Of a stretch of DNA of 64,000 nucleotides, positions 1 through 8,239 are shown one piece after another. How positions within the stretch are numbered: the stretch's first letter is position 1; every line of letters begins with the position of its first letter. Made by a program: the position numbers and the translations under genes. The notes below the pieces were generated by a model, which worked only from the letters and a program-made list of their open reading frames with translations, ran no database searches and was not told the DNA's origin. This DNA is from CAZLFQ01 sp044229535 (GTDB lineage: Bacteria > Pseudomonadota > Alphaproteobacteria > Rickettsiales > Midichloriaceae). Where the stretch lies: assembly GCA_044229535.1 (NCBI GenBank), contig JBGASU010000001.1, forward strand, positions 682,001 through 746,000, given 5' to 3'.

Positions 1-242
1 TCGTGATGAAGTGTTCTTCCATCTCTTAAAGGAATTTTAATCATGCTTCTTTTAGCTTCATTTGTTGCTTTTTCATTAGCATCCATAACTTCAGCAGCTT
101 TACCAAGACCAATTCCAACTCTACCTTTTCTGTCACCAACAACAACGATAACACCAAAACTAAATCTTCTACCACCTTTTACTACCTTAGCATTTCTACT
201 AACGTCTACTATTTTTTTATAAATTTCTAAATTTTCAGACAT
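1..242 (-). CDS. rpsE: 30S ribosomal protein S5 (3' end outside window)
   Basis: Small-subunit protein S5, which lines the mRNA entry region of the 30S subunit. Only the first 80 or so residues are inside the window. The visible N-terminal double-stranded-RNA-binding domain has the conserved VVKGGRRFSFG and VGDRKGRVGIGLGKA segments. The ATG lies at 242-240, nine bases after the rplR stop, so it is the last visible gene of the spc operon on the minus strand. The truncation is only the window edge. Confidence 0.95.
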   Translation of the reverse strand, partial: MSENLEIYKKIVDVSRNAKVVKGGRRFSFGVIVVVGDRKGRVGIGLGKAAEVMDANEKATNEAKRSMIKIPLRDGRTLHH

Positions 243-251
243 AATCTTCCT

Positions 252-605
252 TTAAAATTTCAACCCAGCTTTTCTAGCGCCTTCTGCTAAAGCTTTCACT
301 CTTCCATGATATAAATAACCACCACGATCGAATACTATTGATGAAGCCTTTTGCTTTAGAGCTCTCTCTGCAACCAACTCACCTACCTTTTCAGCAGCAG
401 CTACTGTAGAAGGTTTTACGCTAGAAGGAAAGTCTTTTTCCATTGATGAAGCAGAAACAATTGTCACTCCTTTTACATCATCGATTACTTGCGCATAGAT
501 ATGCTGATTAGATCTATAAACTGTCAATCTTAGTTTTCCATAAGATTTCTTTCTTAGACCAGACCTTAATCTTTGCTTTCTTCTGTCAAAATTATTTTTG
601 TACAT
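252..605 (-). CDS. rplR: 50S ribosomal protein L18
   Basis: L18 binds 5S rRNA and helps dock it into the central protuberance of the 50S subunit. The 117-residue product has the usual bacterial length. It has a basic N-terminal tail (residues 6-20) followed by the L18 core with YAQVIDD and the C-terminal FDRGGYLYHGRVKALAEGAR signature. It lies in canonical order between rplF and rpsE, with a 12-base gap to rplF. Confidence 0.97.
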   Translation of the reverse strand: MYKNNFDRRKQRLRSGLRKKSYGKLRLTVYRSNQHIYAQVIDDVKGVTIVSASSMEKDFPSSVKPSTVAAAEKVGELVAERALKQKASSIVFDRGGYLYHGRVKALAEGARKAGLKF

Positions 606-617
606 ACTTCTACCTAA

Positions 618-1151
618 TTATTTCTTCTTACCTTCTTTACGACGGATCACTTCACCTTCGTAGCTAATACCTTTACCTTTGTAAGGCTCTGGTTTTCTTA
701 ATTGTCTTATGTTAGATGCAACTTGACCAACTAACTGCTTATCAAAACCAGTAATTTCAATTTGCGTAGGTTTTAGACACTTTATTGCAACGTTTTTAGG
801 AATCTTATAAACTATGTCATGGCTAAATCCTAGAGTTAATCTCAGTAAATCTCCAGTGACCTCAGCCTTAAAGCCTACACCTTTTAAGTCTAAAACTTGT
901 CTAAATCCATTTACAACGCCTTCAACCATATTAGCTGTTAGCTTTCTATGTAAGCCACAAAGAGCTTTAGCATTGCTAGCTGTACTTACTGTATAAAAAT
1001 CTAAATGCTCAGGATGCACATCCACAGCAACTTCTGCAGGAACACTTAAAGTCAAAGTGCCTTTTGCACCAGAAACTGTTAACACTCCTTTTTCATAAGA
1101 AACTTTTGCTTCTTTAGCAATTTTTACTGGTAGTTTTTTAATCTTCGCCAT
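618..1151 (-). CDS. rplF: 50S ribosomal protein L6
   Basis: L6 sits near the factor-binding site of the 50S subunit. The 177-residue product matches the family length and has the two repeated alpha-beta domains. The C-terminal signature KPEPYKGKGISYEGE ends in the usual lysine-rich tail. Canonical spc-operon position after rpsH, 12 bases downstream. No unusual feature seen. Confidence 0.97.
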   Translation of the reverse strand: MAKIKKLPVKIAKEAKVSYEKGVLTVSGAKGTLTLSVPAEVAVDVHPEHLDFYTVSTASNAKALCGLHRKLTANMVEGVVNGFRQVLDLKGVGFKAEVTGDLLRLTLGFSHDIVYKIPKNVAIKCLKPTQIEITGFDKQLVGQVASNIRQLRKPEPYKGKGISYEGEVIRRKEGKKK

Positions 1152-1163
1152 TTTAACTCTCTA

Positions 1164-1562
1164 TTACCAACATTCACCTATTAATTCGCCACCAACATTC
1201 TTAGCCTTTGCTTCATGATCAGACAAAATACCTTGTGGAGTGGTAATAATAAGAATACCTAAACCACCTTGCACTTTTGGCATAGCAGAAACTTTGCTAT
1301 ACACTCTACAACCAGATTTGGAAACTCTTCCCAAATGATTAATTACAGGCATATTTTCATGATACTTAAGATCTATCTTTAAAAACTTAGCACCGTTTGT
1401 ATGCGCTAATTCTTCTGAAGCTTCTACGTAACCTTCTCTTACAAGCACTTCCACAACAGATTTCACCTGATTAGATGAAGGAACTAGAACATATCCATGC
1501 CCAGCTCGTTGTGCGTTTTTTATTCTTGCAAATGCGTCAGCTATTCTATCTGTTAATGACAT
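1164..1562 (-). CDS. rpsH: 30S ribosomal protein S8
   Basis: S8 binds the central domain of 16S rRNA and is an spc-operon repressor in other bacteria. The open frame can begin at a TTG (1577) that overlaps the rpsN stop. The ATG at 1562 gives MSLTDRIADAFARIKNAQ, the standard S8 N-terminus, and a normal 132-residue protein, so I chose it. The C-terminal ITTPQGILSDHEA segment is the family signature. Confidence 0.95.
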   Translation of the reverse strand: MSLTDRIADAFARIKNAQRAGHGYVLVPSSNQVKSVVEVLVREGYVEASEELAHTNGAKFLKIDLKYHENMPVINHLGRVSKSGCRVYSKVSAMPKVQGGLGILIITTPQGILSDHEAKAKNVGGELIGECW

Positions 1563-1570
1563 ATTTCTAA

Positions 1571-1876
1571 TTACCAACTTGACTTTGTTACACCAGGAAG
1601 CATTCCTCTTCCAGCTAAATATCTTATACAGATCCTAGAAACTTTGAATTTTCTAAAGAATCCTCTCGCTCTTCCTGTAAGCTCACACCTATTTCTTACT
1701 CTTGAAGGAGCTCCATTTCTAGGCATTTTTGCTAACTTTATCTGAGCAGCAAAACGCTCTTCTAAAGATACTTTTTTATTCATAATGATATCTTTAAGAG
1801 ACTTTCTTTTAGCAGCATCTCTCGCTACCATTCTCTTACGACGATTATTTTTTTCTACTGAACTTTTTTTTGCCAT
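1571..1876 (-). CDS. rpsN: 30S ribosomal protein S14 (long, zinc-independent form)
   Basis: S14 helps assemble the 30S head. At 101 residues this is the long form without the zinc ribbon typical of proteobacteria. The C-terminal half has the conserved RNRCELTGRARGFFRKF and the ending GMLPGVTKSSW. It is placed between rplE and rpsH as in nearly all spc operons. Confidence 0.96.
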   Translation of the reverse strand: MAKKSSVEKNNRRKRMVARDAAKRKSLKDIIMNKKVSLEERFAAQIKLAKMPRNGAPSRVRNRCELTGRARGFFRKFKVSRICIRYLAGRGMLPGVTKSSW

Positions 1877-1886
1877 AATTCTCTAC

Positions 1887-2504
1887 TTAATTTTTATTAA
1901 ATGGGAAGTTAAACTCTGTTAGCAAAGCTTTTGCTTCTTCATTTGTTTGAGCTGAAGTGACAAACACTAGATTCATTCCTAGAATTTTATCAACTTTATC
2001 ATAGTTAATTTCTGGGAATACTAAGTGTTCTTTTAGACCCATTGAATAGTTTCCTTTTTTATCAAACTGATCAGGGCTTAAACCTCTAAAATCTTTCACA
2101 CGTGGAAGAGCTATATTTACAAAACGATCTAAGAAATGATACATCATATGCTTTCTTAAAGTAACTTTAAGACCTAATGGCATACCTTGTCTAATTTTGA
2201 AAGTAGCAATCGCTTTTTTTGCTTTTGTCACTACTGGCTTTTGACCAGTAATCATGAACAATTCTTCAAATGCTTTGTCTATAGCTTTGCTGTCAGTAAG
2301 CGCTTCTTTCACTGTCATGGTGATGTTTATTTTCAAAAGCTTAGGTACAGATAACCTGTTTTGATAACCAAACTTTTTAACAAGATTGTCTATAATTTTT
2401 TTCTCGTACAGATCTTGCAATCTGCTTTTCTCGAGACTCCCTTTACCAGCAGATGCTGCTGGTTTAGAGTTTTTTTTTGCTTTCTCTGCTACACTCTTTT
2501 TCAT
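1887..2504 (-). CDS. rplE: 50S ribosomal protein L5 with N-terminal extension
   Basis: L5 contacts 5S rRNA and the P-site tRNA. The L5 core begins around residue 28 (SRLQDLYEKKIIDNL) and carries the typical KPVVTKAKKAIATFKIR and MGLKEHLVFPEI segments. The 205-residue product exceeds the usual length of about 179 because of a lysine-, serine- and alanine-rich leader of about 26 residues. There is no other ATG between the leader and the core, so the extension seems genuinely coded. The start is two bases after the rplX stop, which suggests translational coupling. Confidence 0.95.
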   Translation of the reverse strand: MKKSVAEKAKKNSKPAASAGKGSLEKSRLQDLYEKKIIDNLVKKFGYQNRLSVPKLLKINITMTVKEALTDSKAIDKAFEELFMITGQKPVVTKAKKAIATFKIRQGMPLGLKVTLRKHMMYHFLDRFVNIALPRVKDFRGLSPDQFDKKGNYSMGLKEHLVFPEINYDKVDKILGMNLVFVTSAQTNEEAKALLTEFNFPFNKN

Positions 2505-2506
2505 GA

Positions 2507-2842
2507 CTACTTCACACTCTCAATTATTTCGCCAGATTTTTTCGCGACACGTACTTTTTTTCCATCCTTTAAAACTTTAAATCCAACTCTTGTAGCTTGA
2601 TCTGTCTTCGGATCTAACAATGCTACATTTGATGAATGTATAGGCTTTTCGAAAGATACAATTCCTCCATTTGGATTAGCTCTAGAAGGTTTAGAATGTT
2701 TTTTTACGACATTCATACCAGCCACAACCACTTTTCTTTCTGATGGAATAACCTTGGTCACTTGACCTTTCTTACCTTTATCTTTTCCAGTAAGAATAAC
2801 TACGTTATCACCTTTTCTAACTTTCATTTTATTCTGCTTCAT
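2507..2842 (-). CDS. rplX: 50S ribosomal protein L24
   Basis: L24 is an assembly-initiating protein of the 50S subunit. The KOW motif is visible at the start (MKVRKGDNVVILTGKDKGKKG). Two in-frame ATGs are possible, at 2842 and at 2827. I kept the first because GAGGTG lies eight bases before it; the second would give the classic MKVRKGD start. It starts two bases after rplN and ends two bases before rplE. Confidence 0.94.
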   Translation of the reverse strand: MKQNKMKVRKGDNVVILTGKDKGKKGQVTKVIPSERKVVVAGMNVVKKHSKPSRANPNGGIVSFEKPIHSSNVALLDPKTDQATRVGFKVLKDGKKVRVAKKSGEIIESVK

Positions 2843-2844
2843 AC

Positions 2845-3210
2845 TTATAACACCTCAGGAGCTAACGAAATTATTCTCATAAAATGAGATCTCAATTCTC
2901 TTGGAACTGGACCAAACACACGAGTTCCAATAGGCTCTCCTTGTTTATCGATTAACACAACGGCATTTCTATTAAACTTAATAAAGCTACCATCTTTACG
3001 TTTCATTTCTTTTTTTGTTCTTACAATAACTGCTCTATGAACGTCACCTTTTTTTACTTTCCCTTTTGGGATAGCATCTTGTATTGAAACAACTATAACT
3101 TCACCTGTTCCAGCAATTGTTTTAAATGAACCGCCTAAAACTTTGACACACTTAACTGTCTTAGCTCCAGAATTGTCGGCTACATCTAATATTGTTAACA
3201 TCTGTACCAT
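2845..3210 (-). CDS. rplN: 50S ribosomal protein L14
   Basis: L14 lies at the subunit interface and forms bridges to the 30S. The 121-residue product has the standard length, with the MVQMLTILDVADNSGAKTV N-terminus and the FGPVPRELR and MRIISLAPEVL C-terminal motifs. Canonical order after rpsQ. Confidence 0.97.
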   Translation of the reverse strand: MVQMLTILDVADNSGAKTVKCVKVLGGSFKTIAGTGEVIVVSIQDAIPKGKVKKGDVHRAVIVRTKKEMKRKDGSFIKFNRNAVVLIDKQGEPIGTRVFGPVPRELRSHFMRIISLAPEVL

Positions 3211-3224
3211 TTTCTAATTCTCCT

Positions 3225-3464
3225 CTATGCCTGTGCAGATTGAAGAACTACAAAACGCTTGTTTTTTGATATCGGTCTAGATTCTTGAATCTCAACTTTA
3301 TCTCCTACTTTACAAGCATTTGACTCATCATGAGCTGCATATTTTTTTGTTCTTTTAACAATCTTTTTATATTTTGGATGCTTAACAGTTCTAACAACTT
3401 CAACTGAAACTGTCTTATCTCCACTGTTTTTTATAACAACACCACTCAAAACTTTCTTCGGCAT
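3225..3464 (-). CDS. rpsQ: 30S ribosomal protein S17
   Basis: S17 is a primary 16S rRNA-binding protein with an OB fold. The 79-residue product has VVKRTKKYAAHDE and VGDKVEIQESRPISKNKR, the family signature. It begins four bases after the rpmC stop in the usual S10-spc order. Confidence 0.96.
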   Translation of the reverse strand: MPKKVLSGVVIKNSGDKTVSVEVVRTVKHPKYKKIVKRTKKYAAHDESNACKVGDKVEIQESRPISKNKRFVVLQSAQA

Positions 3465-3467
3465 AGT

Positions 3468-3668
3468 TTACTTTTCACCTTTTCTTTTCTTTTCATTTAT
3501 AACAGTCTTAATAACTGCCACAGCTTTTCTCACCACTCTTGTTCTAGATAAATTTTTCAATTCACCAGTAACTTTCTGAAAACGTAGATTCATAGCCTCT
3601 TTTTTCAGTTTTGTCAACTCAGTATAGAGTTCTGTTATGGTTTTAAGTTTTAAATCAACAGCTTTCAT
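3468..3668 (-). CDS. rpmC: 50S ribosomal protein L29
   Basis: L29 sits by the exit tunnel and is part of the docking platform for trigger factor and SRP. The 66-residue helical-hairpin protein shows the family pattern LKKEAMNLRFQKVTGELKN followed by a basic tail. It lies between rplP and rpsQ. Confidence 0.95.
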   Translation of the reverse strand: MKAVDLKLKTITELYTELTKLKKEAMNLRFQKVTGELKNLSRTRVVRKAVAVIKTVINEKKRKGEK

Positions 3669-3676
3669 AATTCACC

Positions 3677-4087
3677 TTAATCAATCCTTTTAACAAACTT
3701 TGTTTTGATAGGAAGTTTAGCTGCAGCTTTGCCAAATGCATCTCTTGCTACCGCTTCATCAACACCATCTAATTCGAACATAATTCTACCTGGCTTAACT
3801 CTACAAACAAAGAACTCTGGATTGCCTTTACCACTACCCATTCTAACCTCTGCAGGTTTTCTAGATACTGGAACATCAGGGAATATTCTAATCCAAAGCT
3901 TACCAGCTCTTTTCATAGATCTTGCAATAGACCTACGAGCGGCTTCAATTTGTCTTGCAGTAACCCTTTCTGGCTCTAACGCTTTTAAACCAAAAGTACC
4001 AAATTCAACAGAAGAACCACCTTTAGCGTTCCCATGAATTCTTCCTTTAAATGCTTTTCTAAATTTCGACTTTTTAGGAGCTAACAT
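3677..4087 (-). CDS. rplP: 50S ribosomal protein L16
   Basis: L16 organises the A-site side of the 50S subunit. The 136-residue product has the conserved KFRKAFKGRIHGNAKGG start, the RQIEAARRSIAR motif and RMGSGKGNPEFFVCRVKPG. It starts five bases after rpsC in canonical order. Confidence 0.97.
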   Translation of the reverse strand: MLAPKKSKFRKAFKGRIHGNAKGGSSVEFGTFGLKALEPERVTARQIEAARRSIARSMKRAGKLWIRIFPDVPVSRKPAEVRMGSGKGNPEFFVCRVKPGRIMFELDGVDEAVARDAFGKAAAKLPIKTKFVKRID

Positions 4088-4092
4088 TTTAA

Positions 4093-4761
4093 TTACCCAT
4101 TCACTACTTTACTTTTATTCTCTACATTTAAAGAGTCTTGCTTAACGTCACCTTTATAAATCCAAACTTTAACGCCAATCAAACCATAAGTTGTATGCGC
4201 TTCAGCTGTTCCATAATCAATGTCTGCTCTTAGAGTATGAAGAGGAACTTGTCCTTCTCTATACCATTCCATACGCGCTATCTCTGCACCGCCAAGACGA
4301 CCAGAAACGTTAACACGAATTCCTTTTGCACCCATTCTCATCGCAGTTTGCACAGCTCTTTTAGCAGCTTTTCTAAACGCAATACGTTTTTCCAATTGTT
4401 GAGCTACGCTTTCTGCAACCAACTTAGAATCAACTTCAGGCTTTTTAACTTCAATAATATTAATTGCAGTCTCTGCACCAGAGATACCTTCAATTTGCTT
4501 TTTCAATTTTTCAATATCGCCACCTTTTTTACCGATGATCATACCAGGTCTAGCAGCATGGATATCTACTTTTACTTTTTTTGCTGGTCTGTGTATTACT
4601 ACTTTGCTTACACCAGCATTTGCAAGATTCTTCTGAACCAAAGATCTGATAGTCAAATCTTGATGCAACTTGGTTGCATAGTCCTTACCTGCAAACCAAA
4701 CAGAGTCCCATCCACGAATTACGCCTACTCTTAGCCCAATCGGATTTACTTTTTGACCCAT
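4093..4761 (-). CDS. rpsC: 30S ribosomal protein S3
   Basis: S3 forms part of the mRNA entry tunnel and its helicase activity. The N-terminal KH domain carries RPGMIIGKKGGDIEKL, and the C-terminal domain has MGAKGIRVNVSGRLGGAEIAR. The 222 residues are normal for the family. It begins three bases after rplV. Confidence 0.97.
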   Translation of the reverse strand: MGQKVNPIGLRVGVIRGWDSVWFAGKDYATKLHQDLTIRSLVQKNLANAGVSKVVIHRPAKKVKVDIHAARPGMIIGKKGGDIEKLKKQIEGISGAETAINIIEVKKPEVDSKLVAESVAQQLEKRIAFRKAAKRAVQTAMRMGAKGIRVNVSGRLGGAEIARMEWYREGQVPLHTLRADIDYGTAEAHTTYGLIGVKVWIYKGDVKQDSLNVENKSKVVNG

Positions 4762-4764
4762 AAA

Positions 4765-5121
4765 CTACCTTTTCTCATCTAAAAATATTTTAACATTGCT
4801 GTAGGCTTTCTTAATTCCAGCAGCTCTACCTCTACCTCTCGGATGGAACCTTCTCAAAGCGAAAGATCTACCAACGATAACCTGATCCACAACCAAACTA
4901 TCAATGTCCTTACCATGGTTATTCTCAGCATTAGCAATTGCAGAGTTTAGAATTTGATACAAATCTTTAGCAGCTCTTTTGGTGCTAAACTTAAGTTGAA
5001 GCAATGCATCAAAAGCTTTCATTCCTTTAATCATACCTGCAACAAGATTCACTTTCTGTACGCTACCTTTTATGGCGTTTCCAGAGGCGAAAACTTTATT
5101 TGTTTTTACATTTTTATTCAT
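4765..5121 (-). CDS. rplV: 50S ribosomal protein L22
   Basis: L22 lines the peptide exit tunnel. The 118-residue product has the signature ALRRFHPRGRGRAAGIKK at its C-terminal hairpin. Its ATG overlaps the rpsS stop as TAATG (shared base 5121), which implies translational coupling. Confidence 0.96.
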   Translation of the reverse strand: MNKNVKTNKVFASGNAIKGSVQKVNLVAGMIKGMKAFDALLQLKFSTKRAAKDLYQILNSAIANAENNHGKDIDSLVVDQVIVGRSFALRRFHPRGRGRAAGIKKAYSNVKIFLDEKR

Positions 5122-5399
5122 TACGCAGCACTCACTTTACGATTAGTACCATGACCTTTAAAAGTTCTTGTTGGAGAATACTCTCCAAATTTATGACCCA
5201 CCATATCTTCTGTCACTTGCACTGGAACATAAACTTTTCCGTTATATACAGAAAAGATCAGTCCAACAAAATGTGGAAGTATTGTTGATCTTCTAGAATT
5301 TGTCTTTATTACAACAGACTTTTTAGACTTATGAACTTCATCAACTTTCTTAAGAAGCGATCCGTCTACAAATGGTCCTTTCCAAACAGCTCTTGCCAT
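5121..5399 (-). CDS. rpsS: 30S ribosomal protein S19
   Basis: S19 pairs with S13 in the 30S head. The 92-residue product starts MARAVWKGPFVDGSLLKKV and has GHKFGEYSPTRTFKGH, both typical. Its stop overlaps the rplV start by one base. Confidence 0.97.
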   Translation of the reverse strand: MARAVWKGPFVDGSLLKKVDEVHKSKKSVVIKTNSRRSTILPHFVGLIFSVYNGKVYVPVQVTEDMVGHKFGEYSPTRTFKGHGTNRKVSAA

Positions 5400-5416
5400 G
5401 GTTTTATTCTCCTATT

Positions 5417-6244
5417 TTACTTTTGATACCTTCTGCGAACAATAAACTTAGATGTACGCTTATTTGTTCTAGTACGTTTACCTTTTGTCGGTTTACCCCA
5501 AGGAGTAACCGGATGTCTACCACCCGAAGTTTTTCCTTCACCACCACCATGAGGGTGATCAATTGGGTTCATCGCAACACCTCTAACAGTAGGCCTAATG
5601 CCCAGCCATCTAGAACGACCTGCTTTACCCACTACTGTATTTTGTTGATCTGGATTAGAAACCGCACCGATTGTAGCTCTACATTCAGCACTCACCATTC
5701 TAACTTCACCAGACCTTAATTTCATAAGAGCCATATTAGCATCTTTACCTACTAGCTGAACATAACTTCCAGCTGCTCTAGCTAACTGAGCTCCAGCTCT
5801 AGGCTTCATTTCAACGTTATGAACAATAGTACCAACTGGAATACTTCTCAACGGCATAGTATTACCAATTTTAATATCAGGTTGCTCACCAGAAACTATT
5901 TTATCACCAACCGCAAGTTTTTGCGGAGCGATGATATAAGCCAATTCACCATCTTCATATTTAATTAAAGCGATGAATGCTGTTCTGTTAGGATCATATT
6001 CAATTCTTTCAACTGTAGCCGTAACATCATCTTTAGTTCTAAAGAAGTCTACAACACGATATTTCTGTTTATGGCCACCACCTTTTCTGAAAGATGTCAA
6101 TCTACCATTATTATTTCTACCACCAGTTTTTTTCTTGCCTTTTACTAACGATTTCTCAGGCTCACCCTTCCAAAGACTACTTCTATCAATCAGAACTAGT
6201 TGTCTTTGACTCGGTGTATTTGGATTAAAACTCTTTAAAGCCAT
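5417..6244 (-). CDS. rplB: 50S ribosomal protein L2
   Basis: L2 is needed for subunit association and peptidyl-transferase activity. The 275-residue product contains the highly conserved MNPIDHPHGGGEGKTSGG loop, including the histidine important for activity. Canonical position between rplW and rpsS. Confidence 0.98.
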   Translation of the reverse strand: MALKSFNPNTPSQRQLVLIDRSSLWKGEPEKSLVKGKKKTGGRNNNGRLTSFRKGGGHKQKYRVVDFFRTKDDVTATVERIEYDPNRTAFIALIKYEDGELAYIIAPQKLAVGDKIVSGEQPDIKIGNTMPLRSIPVGTIVHNVEMKPRAGAQLARAAGSYVQLVGKDANMALMKLRSGEVRMVSAECRATIGAVSNPDQQNTVVGKAGRSRWLGIRPTVRGVAMNPIDHPHGGGEGKTSGGRHPVTPWGKPTKGKRTRTNKRTSKFIVRRRYQK

Positions 6245-6251
6245 GTTTTAC

Positions 6252-6545
6252 TTACGCCCCCGCCGAAATCTCAATAGTTTTACCTTTTTTCAAAGTAACA
6301 ATCGCCTGTTTAAAGTCAGAAGTTTTGCCTCTTGTACCCTTAAACACTCTTTGCTTTCCTTTTCTTACAAGGATATTTACAGAAGCGACTTCCGTATCGA
6401 AAATTTTCTCAACAGCTTGTTTCACTTGCAGCTTATTTGCACATGAATTTACTTTAAATATATACTTACCTTTATCAACCATGCTGGTTGCTTTTTCAGT
6501 AAATACTGGACGTACAATTACATCGTATAATTGTGCTTCTAGCAT
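6252..6545 (-). CDS. rplW: 50S ribosomal protein L23
   Basis: L23 is the docking site at the tunnel exit for trigger factor and SRP. The 97-residue product has the RPVFTEKATSMVDKGKYIF start and the basic VRKGKQRVFKGTRGK loop. Its start overlaps the 3' end of rplD by seven bases. Confidence 0.95.
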   Translation of the reverse strand: MLEAQLYDVIVRPVFTEKATSMVDKGKYIFKVNSCANKLQVKQAVEKIFDTEVASVNILVRKGKQRVFKGTRGKTSDFKQAIVTLKKGKTIEISAGA

Positions 6546-7159
6546 GATAACCTCTTTTCAACTTCTTTAAGTGCATCAACTGTCATAAGAACTTTTTCAT
6601 GTTTTAGAATATCTAAAACGTTAAGTCCCATAACAGGTAATACGTCTACGCCTTTTAGATTACGTGATGAAAGTTTTAATTTTTCACCTACGGTAGAATC
6701 AATAATTAACACTGACTTGCTGTCAAAGTTCTTTATTTTCTTTGATAAATCAGATGTTTTGTCTGACTCTACGTTCGCGTTGTTGAGGACTATAAACGAT
6801 TTCTCTCTAACTTTCAACGACAAAGCTACTTTCAAACCTAAATTTCTTACTTTTTTATTCAAGCTATATCCATGAGATCTAACAACTGGTCCAAACACTG
6901 TACCGCCACCCACAAAAATAGGAGCTTTCATTGATCCGTGACGAGCTTGGCCTGTACCTTTTTGCTTATACATTTTCTTTGTAGTAGCAGTAACCAAAGA
7001 CCTATCTTTCACCATGTGACAGCCAGATCTAGATTTTGCTCTTTGCCATTGAACCACTCTATCTAGAATATCAGATCTATACTCTTGAGAAAAAATATCA
7101 TCAGGGAGTTCTGTTTTTCCAGCTTCTTTATTATCAAAATTCTTTATTTCAACTTGCAT
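6539..7159 (-). CDS. rplD: 50S ribosomal protein L4
   Basis: L4 has a globular part and a long loop reaching into the exit tunnel; in other bacteria it also represses the S10 operon. The loop is visible as KQKGTGQARHGSMKAPIFVGG. The 206-residue length is normal. It overlaps rplW by seven bases and follows rplC by ten. Confidence 0.96.
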   Translation of the reverse strand: MQVEIKNFDNKEAGKTELPDDIFSQEYRSDILDRVVQWQRAKSRSGCHMVKDRSLVTATTKKMYKQKGTGQARHGSMKAPIFVGGGTVFGPVVRSHGYSLNKKVRNLGLKVALSLKVREKSFIVLNNANVESDKTSDLSKKIKNFDSKSVLIIDSTVGEKLKLSSRNLKGVDVLPVMGLNVLDILKHEKVLMTVDALKEVEKRLSC

Positions 7160-7169
7160 GACACTTCAC

Positions 7170-7907
7170 TTAATTTGATGTTTGTTCTTGTTGCTCAGCT
7201 TTTGGAGCGGCAGCTTTTGACTCAACAAACGCAGCTGGAAATTTAGCTGTGATTGGAAGAGCTATTTTAATTGAATCAGAAAGGTACACATAAGATCCTT
7301 GCTTACCAGGAACAGATCCATTGATTGCAATCAATCCTAATGCTTGATCAATATGTACTACTTTTACGTTCTGAACAGTTACTTTTTCAGTCCCCATATG
7401 ACCTGCCATTTTCTTACCTTTGAAAACGCGACCTGGATCCTGTCTTTGACCTGTTGAACCATGAGATCTATGACTTACCGAAACACCGTGAGATGCTTCT
7501 AGACCACGGAAATTATGTCTTTTCATAACACCAGCAAAACCTTTACCAATGTTAATGCCTTTAATGTCAATGCATTGACCAACAACAAAATGCTCTACAG
7601 AAATTTCTTTTCCTGCTTCAATCAAGGCTTCTTTAGATACTCTAAATTCTTTAATTTTATTTTTAGGAGTAACTTTAGCTTTCGCAAACATACCTTTCAA
7701 AGGTTTGCTTGTTCTACTTGCCTTGCGTTCACCGAAAGATAATGTCACGGCATTATAACCATCTTTTTCTGCTGTTTTTGACGACAACACAAAATTTCCA
7801 TCAGCTTTAAGCAAAGTTACAGGAATAGCTTCACCGTTCGCATCAAAAATTTGCGACATTCCCACTTTTTGTGCTATCAAGCCAGTTCTTCTAATACTTA
7901 CAGACAT
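7170..7907 (-). CDS. rplC: 50S ribosomal protein L3
   Basis: L3 is an early assembly protein near the peptidyl-transferase centre. The conserved GFAGVMKRHNFRG and SHRSHGSTGQRQDPGRVFKG loop is present. The 245 residues are slightly long owing to an alanine-, glutamate- and glutamine-rich tail (about residues 225-245). Its ATG overlaps the rpsJ stop as TAATG. Confidence 0.97.
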   Translation of the reverse strand: MSVSIRRTGLIAQKVGMSQIFDANGEAIPVTLLKADGNFVLSSKTAEKDGYNAVTLSFGERKASRTSKPLKGMFAKAKVTPKNKIKEFRVSKEALIEAGKEISVEHFVVGQCIDIKGINIGKGFAGVMKRHNFRGLEASHGVSVSHRSHGSTGQRQDPGRVFKGKKMAGHMGTEKVTVQNVKVVHIDQALGLIAINGSVPGKQGSYVYLSDSIKIALPITAKFPAAFVESKAAAPKAEQQEQTSN

Positions 7908-8221
7908 TACGCAGCCTCATTTAACTTAATTTCTACTTCTACTGCAGAAGGCAAATCTAGTTTCATCAATGAATCAACTGTTTGAGGAGAAGACTCCACA
8001 AACATTAACCTTGTATGATGCCTGATTTCAAACTGCTCTCTCGATTCAATATCAACGTGAGTCGAGCGATTAACAGTAAACTTCTGAATTCTTCTAGGAA
8101 GAGGGATTGGCCCTCTTATTTTTGCACCAGATCTTTTAACTGTGTTAACTATATCTTTTACAGCATGATCAAGAACTCTATGATCATAAGCTTTTAGTTT
8201 TAAAATAATTTCTTGTGACAT
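7907..8221 (-). CDS. rpsJ: 30S ribosomal protein S10 (NusE)
   Basis: S10 belongs to the 30S head and also acts as NusE in transcription antitermination. The 104-residue product shows the family core: AYDHRVLDHAVKDIV, GPIPLPRRIQKFTVNRS and EQFEIRHHTRLM. It directly follows fusA with an 18-base gap. In most proteobacteria tuf would stand between them. Confidence 0.97.
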   Translation of the reverse strand: MSQEIILKLKAYDHRVLDHAVKDIVNTVKRSGAKIRGPIPLPRRIQKFTVNRSTHVDIESREQFEIRHHTRLMFVESSPQTVDSLMKLDLPSAVEVEIKLNEAA

Positions 8222-8239
8222 TTTTTTCTCTCTATTATC

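Noticed and set aside
814..996. Plus-strand open frames across the ribosomal protein block
   Set aside because: They overlap strongly conserved minus-strand genes and have no family resemblance or start signals.
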